DNA of 64,000 nt from Nymphaea colorata (Eukaryota > Streptophyta > Magnoliopsida > Nymphaeales > Nymphaeaceae), in contig NC_045139.1 of the NCBI RefSeq assembly GCF_008831285.2, forward strand, positions 20,690,412 to 20,754,411, written 5' to 3'. Position 1 is the stretch's first letter, and the number at the start of each line of letters is the position of its first letter. Positions 18,799 to 31,870 of this stretch are shown here, piece after piece. A program made the position numbers and the translations under genes. The notes under the pieces were generated by a model. The model was not told the DNA's origin and did no database searches. It was given only the letters and a program-made list of their open reading frames with translations.

Positions 18799-19085
18799 TC
18801 ACTTCTCCCTCTCCCATTGTCAATTTTTCTTCTTCTTTTGATTTTGGGATTTGCTTATTTGTTGTAGCATTTATGATTGTGCATTTTGCTCATTTTCTAC
18901 GCAAAACATTGAGGGCATGAGGGCATCATTAAATTTGTAGTTGCTCCTATGCTCTACTGGTGGGAGTCAAGTCTGTCGTGACCATGAGGGCTATGAGGCG
19001 GTGAGCTGGTGAGCTTATTTCTCACTTCTCCCTCTCCCATTGTCAATTTTTTTTCTTCTTTTGATTTAGGAATTTGCTGTAGCAT
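18799..19085. repeat. Direct repeat of about 70 bp, two copies
   Basis: 18799-18870 and 19021-19085 both read TCACTTCTCCCTCTCCCATT, then a T-rich run, TTCTTCTTTTGATTT, ATTTGCT and GTAGCAT. They are 222 bp apart. GTGAGGCGGTG and ATGAGGCGGTG lie just upstream of each copy, so the duplication is longer than the core. Confidence 0.8.
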
Positions 19086-19749
19086 CATTCAAGGATTTTG
19101 CAACTGTGCAACGGTGCAAGGTTCAGTCTATAGTTGCTATAGTTTTTACTTTTTTTTAGATTGAAATATAATTTTCAATCAATCCATGTCTTGCTTAATT
19201 TTCAATTTAATGTTTGAAGGGAAGGAGAAATTGATTAGAATGACTCTGATATAGTGGATTTTGCTGCTGTAATAGTGTCTCTCTTTATAAATCATGACAT
19301 GAAATTTGGATGTGACATATAAAATGTGTAGTTAGTTGCATATGTGATTGTGTGTTGCTGTGCTTTCTCAGTAAGTAGAATGATAATTTGTGGGAGCTTT
19401 TTCAAATTAGAGCTTAGGTCTATAAAATGTTCATGTTATGTGCTCATTTGTTTCCCCAGGACTATGTTAATTCCTCAAATGTCCATGACCACGTCCATGT
19501 TAGCCACTTACAATTTGCATTCATTTGAAGTCCTCATCCATTGTAGAGTATTATTTTAGGGCAGACTTTTCCATGTAATTCTTGAGCCTCTAGCTTTCTG
19601 GTATAAGGGACCAATTGGGCTGGTATCAAGGTTTATGGAGAAGTTCAACTAATATGTATCATGGAACTTTTGGTGCTACTATTATATATAGACAATAATT
19701 AGGCATTCCTTCATTTTCCAATCTTTTGAACAATTATATAGGCCTCATG

Positions 19750-21160
19750 ATTAAGTGTAGCATTTGCGCATGATAGGAAGCTTTACCATTTTATTGAGGT
19801 TTTAAACTTTTCTGCAAAGTTGAACAATAGTATAGATAAAGTTATGTTGAAGAATGCTCCAAAAGGATGTTATCAAAGCTTGTTATACAAAGATGTTATC
19901 AAACTTGTGCAATGCAAACAATAAATGCTATCATAAAGGAGCTTGGACACACTTTTTTCTCTATTTTGGTTGATGGTTCTCAAGGTGCATCAACTAAAGA
20001 GAAAATGGCCATTTTTTTATGGTTGTTAGTGAAAAGGACCAAATAGTTGAACGATTTCTTGCAATTGTACATGTTCTTGAAACAAGTTCAATTTCACTCA
20101 AAGCAGCATTTGAAGACATATTTTGTAAGCATAGATAGAGCATGTTGAATCTGCATGGATAGGGTTATGAAGGAGAGAGAAATATGAGATGAGTATTTAA
20201 TGGGTTGAAAACTCTTATATTAAAAGAAAACGAGTCTACATATTATATATACTATTTTACACATTAGATCTAATTGATACTGGTTGCAATTGCACATATC
20301 ATTAGGTACTCGAGATGTTTTTTGATACATTAACCAGGTTACCAAGTTTCTTTTCTACTTCACGCAAGATGTTAGAGCTTATTCAAGAAGTAGAATATAT
20401 TAAAATGGTTGAAGCACTTGAGTTAGGTGAACTTGAAATAGGATGAGAATTAAATCAATAAATGAGTTTTAGATGACCTGGTGATACTCGTTGGTCTTCT
20501 CATTATGATGCTACAATCAGTTTCATAAACATGTATCCTTCTATAATCAAGGAATTGGAGTTTGTTATAGACAACATAAATACATGAAGACTTGAAGCAG
20601 TTGAATTGGTATGCAAATTAAAAGGTTTTGAGATTGTGTTTGGCTTGCATCTAATGAACAAAGTTTTGGGGATAACTGAAATATTTTCACAAAAACTTCA
20701 ATATAAAGATCAAGATGTTGTTAATGCTATGAATTTAGTTTCTAGAACAAAATAATGCCCTCAAGATTTGAGAGATGAGGGTTGGGAGTCGATTATGAAT
20801 AAATTTCTATAATGCATATGATAGTATAATGCCTGTACTAGATGTTATGTACATACTTCAAGGACAGCCAAGACGTAAAAGCTAAAACATAACATGTTTA
20901 CATGAATATCCTATTGAGGTGTTCTATGCTATCATAGATCTACAAATTTAGGAGCTAAATATTCGTTTCACTAAGACAAATATAGAGCTTCTCCTTTCAA
21001 TGGCATGTTTAAGCCCAAAGAATTCTTTTGCTTCTTTTGATGCAAATAAGTTGATTCATCTTAATAAATTTTATCTTAGAAATTTTCAAAAAATAGATCT
21101 AGAAAGATGTATAAGTCAATTGGAAGTCAAATTTAAGTTCTTAGGCAGAACTTGAAAAAC
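19750..21160 (+). pseudogene. hAT-like transposase relic (DUF4371 / TTF-type zinc finger family)
   Basis: The translation, with frame changes, shows the family order. About 19800-19930 has NFSAKLNNSIDKVMLKNAP; 19935-20110 has IIKELGHTFFSILVDGSQGA, then IVERFLAIVHVLETSSISLK; 20190-20230 has FNGLKTLILKENEST. About 20470-20560 has the GDTRWSSHYDA-like block (GDTRWSSHYDATISFINMYP). 20930-21120 has YPIEVFYAIIDLQI and ELNIRFTKTNIELLLSMACL. In this family these belong to the RNase H-like core of a cut-and-paste transposase. Several stops and indels make it non-functional. The C-terminal dimerisation motif is missing. Confidence 0.82.
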
Positions 21161-21893
21161 TGATGGTGACAATGGGAAAGCACATGATATGTTTGTGGAG
21201 CTGGGCAAAATATCATCCTAAGCTGCACCAACGCTGCAATGGTAAATAATCTTGTCAGTATTTCATGGATACTCTCTCTCAATCAATTGTACTATGAATA
21301 CCTCATATGTTCAATACCTATTTCTGATGCCTTGTTTCCCTATGACTTGCATTCTTTTTAGGGTAGAAAGTTTCCTTTTTCAAACCTGCACAGGCCACTT
21401 ATGTCTGGAAACTAATTCATTTTTGCTACTAATATCTTCATGCTTTTTCCTTAATCCCTGTAACTGACTCTAGTATTACATAGTAACATTGTGTAACATA
21501 ACTTTGGTATATCAAGCAAAAGAAAAGGAAAGATTGTCTTTGTTTGTTTTCTACAGTTAGTGCTACATATTGTATTTTGGACTTTACTTGTCCTGTTTGT
21601 TGTGGAAGGCTGTAGGAAAGGTAAATCCTTGACTTAATGAGAGATTCAGACCCTTCAGGTACTACAAGCAAAACAATTTATCTATTTTTTTTCCTGTGAC
21701 TGTAGTGTATTCTTGTCCAAAATTTGATGTATCTTAATTGTTTTATGTTGAATATAAATTAATTTAACAAAATACATGATACTTTCATTGGTATTTATTC
21801 CTACTCATGTGTCTCTTATAGGTTTGATAAATATATTTATAGTAGTACTATTTTCTGTTTTAGATTAGGAGTCGATCATCAATGAAGATATTT

Positions 21894-21956
21894 CACCGCA
21901 TAGGCCTATAGCGGTGATTTAAGACACCGGCCTATAGCGGTGATTTAAAACACCGC
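21894..21956. repeat. 26-bp direct repeat with internal CACCG/CGGTG symmetry
   Basis: GGCCTATAGCGGTGATTTAA followed by (G/A)ACACCG occurs twice in tandem. CACCG and CGGTG flank CCTATAG, so each copy can also fold back. Similar CGGCTATAGCCG-type words are common in subterminal regions of plant CACTA elements, but no terminus was found next to it. Confidence 0.7.
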
Positions 21957-22255
21957 TGTATAGTATATATCTCAATCATATTTACAACAGCTTTTGCTGA
22001 AAGTTTTCCCTAATGCTACAACTTGCAATTGCTGCCTTATTTACGAAAGTGAGTTGCATGCACCACCCTATGCATGCTAGGTATACGTACCCCAAAAACG
22101 TAAGTGAGAGGGGTATTTTAAAAATCTAAAAAAATATCATTTTTGAACTTTTTTTCATTACCGTTTTAATCCTTATAAAGAAAGCTTTCTTTTTTTTTTG
22201 CAACCAGGGTTATTCTGGTTATTACATAAAATGGTGCATAATTTTATGTGCACAT

Positions 22256-22305
22256 AACCAACTTTGCTTATTTACTCGCTAACCAACTTTGCTTATTTAC
22301 TCGCT
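22256..22305. repeat. Perfect 25-bp tandem duplication
   Basis: The 25-bp unit starting AACCAACTTTGCTTATTTAC and ending TCGCT is present twice head to tail without a mismatch, so it is recent. Confidence 0.9.
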
Positions 22306-24649
22306 ACGGCATGAGCCATTGCCAACGGGATCATTGGATACGGCATTGAGGCTATTGGCGACAGCAAAAGTCTTAATAAATAACATGGTTTGTTGTACTG
22401 GATGTTTTTAACCACTTTCTTGACGCTTTTTTTTGCGCCAATAAACTGTTATTTTTGTAGCAAGTGGTGTGTTTGCTAGCGTGTATGAAAAGTAATACAC
22501 AGTCATGTTATATTGGTCCACGCCCTGACGCATATTGACGATGAGATGCACCTTTCCTTGACGGCACATGAATAGCATCACAAACTTTATTATATAAGGG
22601 CCAGATCCAAACTCAAAGGAAGCAAAATGGTGCACCTTTTCTAAGGCATTTTTTTTTCCAAAGCACCAAAAAGCTGAGAACCCACTTTATACAAACGCCT
22701 GCTTCTTAAAGTATTGCAAAATTATCTATTTCCCTAATACATGCTTTAACTGTACCTCTCTCTCCCCTCTATTAATTGAGTTCCAAAGTTGTTGAAATGA
22801 AAACCATAGACCAAGTCACAGTCTCGCCACTTTGTATCCTAAAGTTTTTCAAGATTTCCTGTAAGTTGAAGCACACTCAGAGTTCACTTTACATCGAGAC
22901 AGATTGGATCCTTGGACCTCCAACCATGTACAATAAATGAAAATAAGAAGCATACTTTCGTAAGTCTGAAATAATGCCATCGGCAGGTGCTTTATAGTGC
23001 CCGAATTAATAAAACCATGAGGCCTTCTTCTGTTTATGTAGTCTTCGCACATATTCAGCATTGGGATAAGGAATATTATCTGTAGTTTTTGAACTCATGT
23101 TGCCTCCCTTCAAATTGATGTCTTTCACCAGATTTTTCACGTCAAAACTACTTATAGGCCAAAGAAGGACATGTTTATCAAGCTGCATATGTTGAAAAGT
23201 TTACATCTCAATTTCCTACCTTTGATTCGACTAGCCAAAAAAAAAAAAACATTTCCTTGTTTATGGTTTGACAGGACATGTTCAGGTCATGAAAAAATAT
23301 ATAAAAAATTCATGGAGTTTCAGTCGTGTCTGACAAATGCTGGTCACTGCTGGAAGCAAGTAGCCGAAGTTGGAGTTGACGTATGTTCCACATTGACGTG
23401 CCAACCGTTCTGATCCTGGTGCTTGTTGGCTATTTATTCATGCATCTGTCCCTTTGCATAAGAACATAGTGAAATGGAAAATTTATGGTACAACACTATC
23501 CAACACAACATCCACATAGCATGCTGACTCCTTTTTTTACATGATTTGAATCATAGAGCAACAAATGTGGTAAGAGGTGGATCCAACTTAACACCGTGCA
23601 GACGACTGTTACCTAAACAGTACTCTCTCCCTCTCTCCCTATATATATGTGCATGTGTGTGTGCTGGGGTGGGGGTGGCGGCGGTCTTTGTTAGTATATA
23701 TGTGTGTTTTTTGCCACCTTTGTTTATGGAACTGTGCAGATATATGATTAATTAACCATGTCTAAAAATAAAAAGCTTGACCAAACAGTCAAATGCTCTT
23801 TTCATAATGTACAGATTAAATTATATAAAAAGTTTATAATTGATAACTAGCTTTCTCTTTTATATAAGAGAGTATGCTAAAAGGCACCTGAGATGTCATC
23901 CCAACATGCAGATTGAAGTATAGCAGGGGCGTCACCCCGAGGTACCAAAAGGAGGCTAGAAAATGCGGGGAACAACAGGGGTTTTACCTTTTAGTTAAGT
24001 GGTAGGATAAAAATACTCCTCTTGCTCACCCAGAATAGACATAGTATTGTGCTAATTTTCTGGTGTATGTGTCAACTATTTAATGTTCTTTAACTTTTTC
24101 AATCAACTCTCAACTATTAGATGGAAGGCATTTTTAATGAAGATGTACTTTTTTATTTCATAATAACATTGTTATTTTTGATAAAAAGCAAGGCGTACTA
24201 ACTATAATTCAATTATTAGCTTAGTGTTGATTGACTTAATTAACATTATTACATAGCCAATGTAATTTATCTGCGCACAGACACAAGCACATGACGCCAA
24301 ACATATTCATTTAAATTTCTAAACATGATTGAGATTTTCTTTTATTTGCAGGTTATGGGCTGACATATCTCACATCAAGGTGCAAATATACGAGAAAAGT
24401 GTGTAAGCGTGCCGAGGTATATAGCGTAATTGCACCACTTCATAGATAGAGTTTATGTGAGGTCCAAGGCTAACATGTTTACATGCATGAATAAAGGCAA
24501 TTGTTCAATGTCGTCACTAACTTGTGCATGAACTGGCTTTGTCCTCCACATTCTTTGAAGAAACATTTCAATTCTGCAAAAAAAAATGTTTCCAGTAAAC
24601 TGCTAAATAGTGGTGCAACCTTGATCATGACCACAAACATGGAATGATG

Positions 24650-25130
24650 TGTCCCTTACAAGAAATGGCTGGAACTAGTGATGCTGAAAAAGTGCCGCAA
24701 ATGCCATTTACTGATCGTAATTCAATGTCATTAATGGAACCGTCAATGAAAGTGGTGGGTGATTCATTCAGTGATAAAATAGACACCCATCAAAAAATTA
24801 CCTCATTTGTGATGATGAGATAAACATCATTCAATCAGAGTTAGTGCACTCATACAGCATCGATAATTAGTGTCATCGGAGACTACCTTTGATCATGACG
24901 GCTACCGTCAATAATTGTATGTCATTGACGTCTGGTCAGTGACACTAATGGATATTGGATGGTTGGGCATTGTGAGTGATTTCAATGACGCCTGGTCATC
25001 GACATTGATGGTGTTTCATGACAGTTAAACAATATCATTGTACATTCCATTCATTGACGAAATATGAGTGTCAGCAAAACAATATATATGTGATATTCTG
25101 ATGGTCAGCCAACGTCAATATTCTCACTAC
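24650..25130. repeat. Orphan CACTA-like subterminal repeat region
   Basis: It starts with CCTTACAAGAAATGGCTGG, close to the common plant CACTA terminus CACTACAAGAAA. It then has many copies of TCATTGACG, GTCAGTGACA, TCATCGGAGAC, CTGGTCATCGACA and similar words in both orientations. That density of TCATTGAC/GTCAATGA words is typical of CACTA subterminal DNA. A partner end was not established; a weaker candidate with related words lies at about 32290-32560. Confidence 0.5.
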
Positions 25131-25149
25131 ATTGAAAGAGGGAGAGTCA

Positions 25150-27436
25150 TCCATTAACGCAAAACTAGTAATTTTTATTATTAAAGCTAGTATTTATTTA
25201 CACACTGTATCAAGACACTACATATTACAAAACATCGGCACATATACAAAATCAAAGTCAACGAAGAAATAAAAATTAATTGAGAAGATGACCCTATTTC
25301 TAATCCCATAGACTCCACTATACAACAAGTCATTTTGCTTCCATCAATTGGTGCGAAAGAAGAGCATTGCAATAATAACATAGGCAATGGCAATTAAACA
25401 GTATGAGGAACCATCAAAGCTCATAGGAACAAGATTAATGAAAGTGAGTAATTGACAAGTTTAAAGTGGATTCTCGATCTGTATGATAGAAATGTTTGAT
25501 CCGTTAGCATCTAAATCTGTAATAATCATGATTTGGTTGACAAGCAGTTGTTTTGAGTAATCCATAGGTTCCACCAATTAAGATATGTCTGCAGTAAGCC
25601 ACTTATAATATAAGCCATGAAAAGAGGGAAAAAACATCTTAAATTGGATTAACATTCAGACTTGGATCAGGCAATAAAAAGTATAACATATACCTTAGGA
25701 AGACTTGAGACAATCTACTCAAATCCTCCTCAAAGTTAGGATCTAGTATACTGTCAGCTTCGCTGCAGCATTGACAAATTTGAGCTTGGGAATGTCACAA
25801 GAGAGAGACAAGCGCAAGAATATAGGACGCAAAAAGAGCAGCAGAATAACGGGAGAGAAAAAAAATCCTAATCTATGTCCTAGTACTGATAACAAACAAG
25901 AAAACAAGAAGTACCAACAATTGGCCATATGCATGATAACCAACTTCCCTGCAGGGAACAAACAAAGGTATTTTATTAATTTTCATTTGTGCCATAAAAT
26001 GGCAACTGTGACATTTAGTGACTATTTTGAGTGCATAAAGGTAATTCCAAAACAGAAAGCTATCAGTCTCTCAATTACACTAGCACGTAGACAAACAACA
26101 AAGACAAAACAACAATATAAGTAGAGAAGCAAAACAAGAAAAGCAATCTTTATGCTAAAATGTATATTAAATATGAGCACATTGTGGGATTCAGATGGAG
26201 ATAGTAACCTTGCTCTCACTGAGCTAATACAAGATATAACCATTGTAAGATCAGAAAGATTGAGTAAGAAATTACACTAGAACATAAACAAACAACCTTC
26301 TCTCTCTAGGTCTTTTTTGCATGCTTTTGTGACACCTAACAAGAACAGATAGCAAAGATTGGCTAAACCTTCAAAAGGATTAAGCCATACATTATGGTGT
26401 TAAATACATGCTAGACCAATATTAATAAGTCATTCTGTGTCACATCAGTCTAATCCTTTTGTTCATCGTTCAGCATAAATATTGGTTTGAAGTTGGGGAA
26501 TAAGAATCCGTCCAGTTGCTTGGAAGAATCCATGCATGATAATGATATCAAAGTTCATTGCTATAGAAATCCCCATTCACAATCTACATCCAAAGTTGGA
26601 ATTCTTTTCAAGGAAAGCAAGTTAAGGATAGAAAACATCAGAAATTACGGTTTTTGGACACAAAGGGGTACATTATACATATCCCTCACAGTTTGTACCA
26701 TATAGAGATTTATGACTTACTAGATCACTAGGAAGCTCGCTTTCAGTTTCAATTGTGCACTAAAACAGAAGAGAAGTTAGCTCATCATAAAGCATCAAAA
26801 TAAATATTACAATGTGGTTTTATGATTCTATATGTGGAAATTAATAGGTGAAATACCAAAGATTGTCATGTCTGTCCAAAAGACACTGATATAATATGAA
26901 ATTTAGATATGGTGATTATCAGTACGAAAGGAATAATTGATCGATGCAAAAAACATAAAGCAAAACATCAATAAGATGTGGCTTCAATAGCAGAAACCAT
27001 CGTCTGTATCTATTTAAAACAACTACTTCTAACTCCTTTAATGAAAGAAAATCAACAACTCTATAATTTTTCATACCACCATAGGCAGTAGCAGTGGAAT
27101 ATGAAGAAGACTCAACCAGTAATTTTATTGCTCAGTATTATTCTCATGAGACTTTGGTAGTTGACGGCTTCTTATCAGAGGAAGCAGGGATCAAATACTT
27201 GACAAAAACCAAAAAAGGCACCCACCATGACAACAACTCTACATGGGATGAGGGGATGCTCTTCTTTAGCAGCTTGTTAGCACATAAGTAATCTACACCC
27301 AATTCTTATCACGTAGGGCAGTCCAATTTTAAATACATCCATGCTCAGTTAAATTTAGAAACTAATCAGATCTTAAACCATGTGATTAGGTGAGGTGACT
27401 TAATAGGAAATTTCCATCAAGATCAACCTTTAGAAC
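25150..27436. other. No gene recognised
   Basis: AT-rich. The longest plus frame, 25771-26124, is Lys/Gln-rich with no domain. The frame at 27094-27291 is also unrecognised. If 24650 and about 32560 are ends of one CACTA element, this stretch would be its interior. Confidence 0.45.
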
Positions 27437-27618
27437 TGTTGAATATTACTATTGATGGGTGGATGTTAGAACTTTTTTGTAACTTCTAGAGCTCTTTTTT
27501 TACTTATCATTTGCTAGTGGACTGATTTAAATAGTCTGGCGCAAACCCTAATCTCATATTAACATGAGATTGCGGTCAGATAATGTTAAGTTTTCAGTTT
27601 CTTTCTTTCTCTATAACA
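27437..27618 (+). repeat. 5' LTR of copia A
   Basis: 182 bp from TGTTGAATATTACTATTGAT to CTCTATAACA. It aligns with 31884-32064 over its whole length with about 15-20% differences, so the element is old. Shared blocks include TCTAGAGCTCTTT, CGTATTAACGTGAGATT-like and GTTTTCAGTTTCTTTCT. Confidence 0.88.
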
Positions 27619-27631
27619 TGGTATAAGAGCC
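27619..27631 (+). other. Primer-binding site of copia A (initiator tRNA-Met type)
   Basis: TGGTATAAGAGCC directly follows the LTR. It differs by one base from TGGTATCAGAGCC, the usual plant copia site pairing with initiator tRNA-Met. Confidence 0.85.
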
Positions 27632-28273
27632 TCCTTTCCTCTGATATCAACAGCCAGGTCAGTTGTTTGGCAACCCTTCTTCCTCCCCTTCCCTTCTCTC
27701 TTCTTTTGTGCTCTCTCTCTACCATCTGTTGGCGGTAGAATAAAAGCTGCATCTTCATGGAGGACCTGATCGCACATATGTGGAATGCGTGATCAGATCC
27801 TCAATTGATCATGTATAGCAAATTGGAACTATTGATCATGGAGATGGACTATCACTGTTTTGGAGCATACTGCATGAAGATACCTGTTGATGTTTTCAAG
27901 TGGAGTTTATGTTGTTGATCATGGAGCAGATTCTGTCGCTGTTTTAGAGCAAGCTACATCACATGGGGATGGGGTAGTATGTCAGTTTAATGACCTTTTT
28001 TTCATTAAATTCAAGTGGATGAGTATGTCTACTAGAACAGCCAGTATCATTGTTTATATTATGTGATTATTATTGTGTTAATTGTGTATGTAGAGTGGCT
28101 GTTGGGATATAACGTACAATTTTTTTTTTGTCTAAATTTCATTTTTAGCTGCGTAATTATCTAGTTATGTGCTATGACAGTACATATATTTCTTCCAGTT
28201 GGATCCTAATTATTTGATTAAAGATTGGCTGTGTGATTGTCAAGTTGTGTGTAGATTTTTGTTTGTGAGGCTT

Positions 28274-31200
28274 TATTGGGCAGCAATCCAGTATGGCTGA
28301 TAATACTACACCTACTCCAAACACTGACTGTAAGGTCGTAGGGAATCCATTCTTTTATAGTTCTAGGATGAAAATAGACTGCCATTATTGAGAAATCTGG
28401 ACCCACATATTTATGATGTCTATGGTTGAACATTGTAAGGACTATGTTATTGAGGAAGATGAACCAGTTGTTTAAAGTGAAAAGTACTTAACATGGAAAG
28501 AAGATAAGAGCATTATCATGTCATGGATCATAAATAGTGTGCAGTCTGAAATTGCCATGACTCTTGCCTATTATATGACTGCAAAACATATGTGAGAATT
28601 TCTAAATCAAACCTACTCCCATGACTAGAATGTCACTAAGATTCTTCAAGTTGAGGTGGAGCTTCTCAAAATATAGTAAGCTGAACAAGAATTGCTTCAA
28701 TACTTTGCACCAGTCAAAGTAGCACATGAAAAGACTGAAATCTCTTCATCCCACATGCAAGATATGTCATAAAACTCATTCTTAGCAGACTATAGTGGCC
28801 AAGTTCTTTTGCTGGCCTATCTCCCAAGTATGAAGTTGCTAAGGTTTAGATTCTTACAGGATCTGAGATTCCTGACCTAGCTGAGGCATACAATAGGCAT
28901 ATTAGATTGGCTATCTCTTTCTCTCGGCCTTCAAGTGAGTCCCTTGCTTCTGCTCTTGCTGTGTCTACTGGCATGGCCAGACCAGAAGACGTGGGTCTGG
29001 AGCTTATGCGAGATTTTAATGTACTTATTGTGGAAAGATGGGACATTTAGAAGATTTATGTTGGGATAAACATGGCCGGCTGGAATTTTCTTCTCAAGGT
29101 AGGGGTATTGGTGCTTTAGTTGACAGGAGACATCCTTCTTCACAGGTTCCTAATGGCCCACCTCGTGTACTTGCAACCCATGGGAGAAAGCACCTCGATT
29201 TGTTCCTCAAAGACATTCACTTTGACTTTGAGCAAGGCAAAATATGATAATGTTTTGTCATAGAGATCTTTTCCTTTCACAACTACTTCCACTTCCACTA
29301 TTATGATGGATTCTACCTTGTTTGCATGTACAACTACATATGAAGCAGGTACAATATGGATTGTTGACTCTAGGGCTTCAAGGCATTTTTGCAGCTAGCC
29401 TCATTTATTTACATCTTTGTGTAGGTTACCTCAACCCCACCATGTTAAACTGGACATGGTAGATCGTCTCTTATTGTGGGTTATGGAGATGTGAAACTTT
29501 CTGATTCAGTCTCTATTTCACATGTTTTATATATTCCTGAGTTTTCCACAAATCTCCTATTTGTCAAATAGTTGATTCATGACTTATATTGTAGAGTTAA
29601 TTTTTTCTTTGATTCATGTTCCTTTGAAGACTTGTAAACCATGAAGACGATTAGTGGCAGCCATGAACAAGAGAGAATCTACATCATGTCAGAGCCAATG
29701 GGGATTGTGGCATCCTCATCATTATTGAAGCCTACTCCTTTTTGATGGCATCTTCGTCTGGGTCATCCATCCAAGTTTAAAATGCGAGTCCTTTCTAATA
29801 TTTCAGCCTTTCTGTGGTGTGAAGCCTGTCAACTTGGCAAACACACTAGAAGTAACTTCCCCTCTAGTGTTAGTCCATCAAGTCAAAGACTATTCGACCT
29901 TGTTCATGCTAATGTTTGGGGACTAGCCGGGTTGCTAGCAGGTTCAAGTTTAGGTATTACTGATTATTGTTGATGATTTTTCTAGTATTAGTTGGATCTT
30001 CCTATTCAAGGATCGGTCCAAAGTCATTTGTATTTTCAATAAATTTATTGTTGAAATAAAGACTCAGTTTGGCTCCATGATTAAAAGTGTGCATTGATAA
30101 TGCTTTTGAGTTCAAATTTTCTACTTTGATTCATTCTTTTATGATCATGGGATATGCCCTCAATTTATTTGTCTGTATAACTCGCAGCACAATGGTATTG
30201 CTGAATGAAAACACCGACAACTTCTCAATGTAGCATGTACCCTTATGTTACATAGTAATGTCCCTACAAATTACTAGGGTAATGCCATTTTGACTGCATG
30301 TTACCTCATTAGTTGCTTACCTTCCTCTTCCATTGATAACCAAGTACCTATCCAGCTCCTCTACTTGAACAAAACCATATTTCGACTTGCTCCCAAGTAA
30401 TTTGGATGTACCTGATTTGTTCACATTTGTGGTCTAACAGGAGATAGACTTACTGCCCAAACCATCAAATGCTTGTTGATTGGCTATCCAAGAAACCAGA
30501 AGGGCTAAACATGCTTTGATCCTATCACTCAGAAACAGTATGTTAGTGCAGCTATAAACTTCTTTGAGGCTTGTCCTTACTTTTTGCCTCTGTTGGCTAA
30601 GTCTGAAAAGTCTTTGCCTGTACCTTAAGCTATTACACCATTTTCTCTACATTTATGTCCACGTGAGTCCAGCCCATGTGTCAATCACTTTTTTGAGACA
30701 TTTTCTCCTGTTGCTAGATTAAGAAATATTCACTTTATTATCTCTATGGATGTGCATCATGACTAGCCTTTTTATCAACTGAATGTTAAGAATGTTTTCC
30801 TATGTGGTGATCTAGATGAAACTTTTTATATGTAGCAACCACACAGTTTTGATTGTTAGGGAGAGTATGGGAAGGTTTATAGGTTTAAGAAGATGATTTA
30901 TAGTATAAAGCAGAGCCCTTGTGCATGGTTTCATAAGCTATCTAAAGTAGCCTCTAAGTGTGGTTTTCAAATATCTTAGCTTGTTCACTTTTCATTCATA
31001 AATAAAGGGCCTAAGCTATGGTCGTTTTAGTTGTTTTATGTGGATGATATCATTTTGATAGATGATAACGATAAGGAGATCTTTGAAGTTAGATGTTTCC
31101 TCACAAATGCTTTATTACCATGGATCTTGGCCAACTGCATTATTTTTTGGGCATTGAGTTGGCATGTAGCCAAGAAGCTGTGGTGTTGTCACAAAGGGAG

Positions 31201-31870
31201 TATGTGTTTGATCACTTGTGGGGCACTAGCATGTTAGGAGAAAACCAGCCACATTTCTTATGAATCCAAGAATACGTCTTCATTTTGATGAGTTAGAAGT
31301 GGTGGACTCTAGCCCCTACAGGTCTATCATTGTTAAGCTACTCAATGTGATTGTGACATGCCTTGATAATAGATTTATTGTGGGCAAGGGACTTTCATTC
31401 AGAAAAGGTATGTCTCTTGAAATTAAAGCTTATATGTTGCAAATATGCATACTGAACTGAAGATGGAAAGTCTACAACTGGATTCAGCGTGTTTGTCAAG
31501 GGGGTCTTGTATTGTGGCGAAGTAAGAAACAAAATGTTGTTTCTAGGTCAAATGTTGAGTCTGAGTACCAAGCAATGGCTTAAATTGCTGCAGAAATGAT
31601 GTGGGCTAAGTCAATGTTGGAAAACCTAAGTATTTCCATTCCTCTACCCATGAAGATGTTCTATGATGACAAGGCAGCCACCTATATTACTAACATTGCG
31701 GTCTTCCTGTGAGTGGATGAAACATATCAAAGTGGATTATTATTACATCCAAGACATGGTGCAAGAAGGAGACTTATCCGCTATTCATGTATGTCCTGAC
31801 CAGAGCTCTACCCATTGTTGACTTCTCTAGATATTATAGAAAGCTGAGCATGATAGATATCTATGCTTCA
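28274..31870 (+). pseudogene. gag-pol relic of copia A
   Basis: Recognisable pieces in order: gag from about 28274; a zinc knuckle at 29018-29075 (CTYCGKMGHLEDLCWDKHG); the protease site at 29356-29390, where DSRAS replaces DSGAS; the pre-integrase HLRLGHPSKFK block and CEACQLGKHTRS at 29745-29860; integrase remnants to about 30300, including QHNGIAE. RT is at about 30700-31250 with the catalytic box YVDD (LFYVDDIILIDDND, from 31034). RNase H is at about 31480-31800 with NVESEYQAMA and DDKAATYIT. Many stops and frame changes rule out function. Confidence 0.88.

Larger units (their letters stand above)
18116..21240 (+). mobile_element. Decayed hAT-type element (DUF4371 family)
   Basis: The left side has GGGCGGAGCTACGTGTGGG at about 18123, like the GGGCGGAGCC-rich termini of this hAT group. 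A non-coding leader follows with a duplicated block (18799-18870 and 19021-19085), then a transposase relic at 19750-21160. The C-terminal hAT dimerisation region and the right terminus are not found, so the right border is approximate and the element is probably truncated. Confidence 0.6.
21241..24640. other. No gene recognised; two small direct repeats inside
   Basis: AT-rich. There are short frames on both strands but none with a domain that I know. On the minus strand, 22849-23188 contains adjoining frames with NIPYPNAEYVRRLHKQ, which I could not place. The small repeats at 21894-21956 and 22256-22305 are listed separately. Confidence 0.5.

Noticed and set aside
25120-25165. CACTACATTGAAAGAGGGAG as a CACTA terminus pointing right
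   Set aside because: The subterminal repeats are on its left, no matching right end was found, and the similarity beyond CACTACA is weak.
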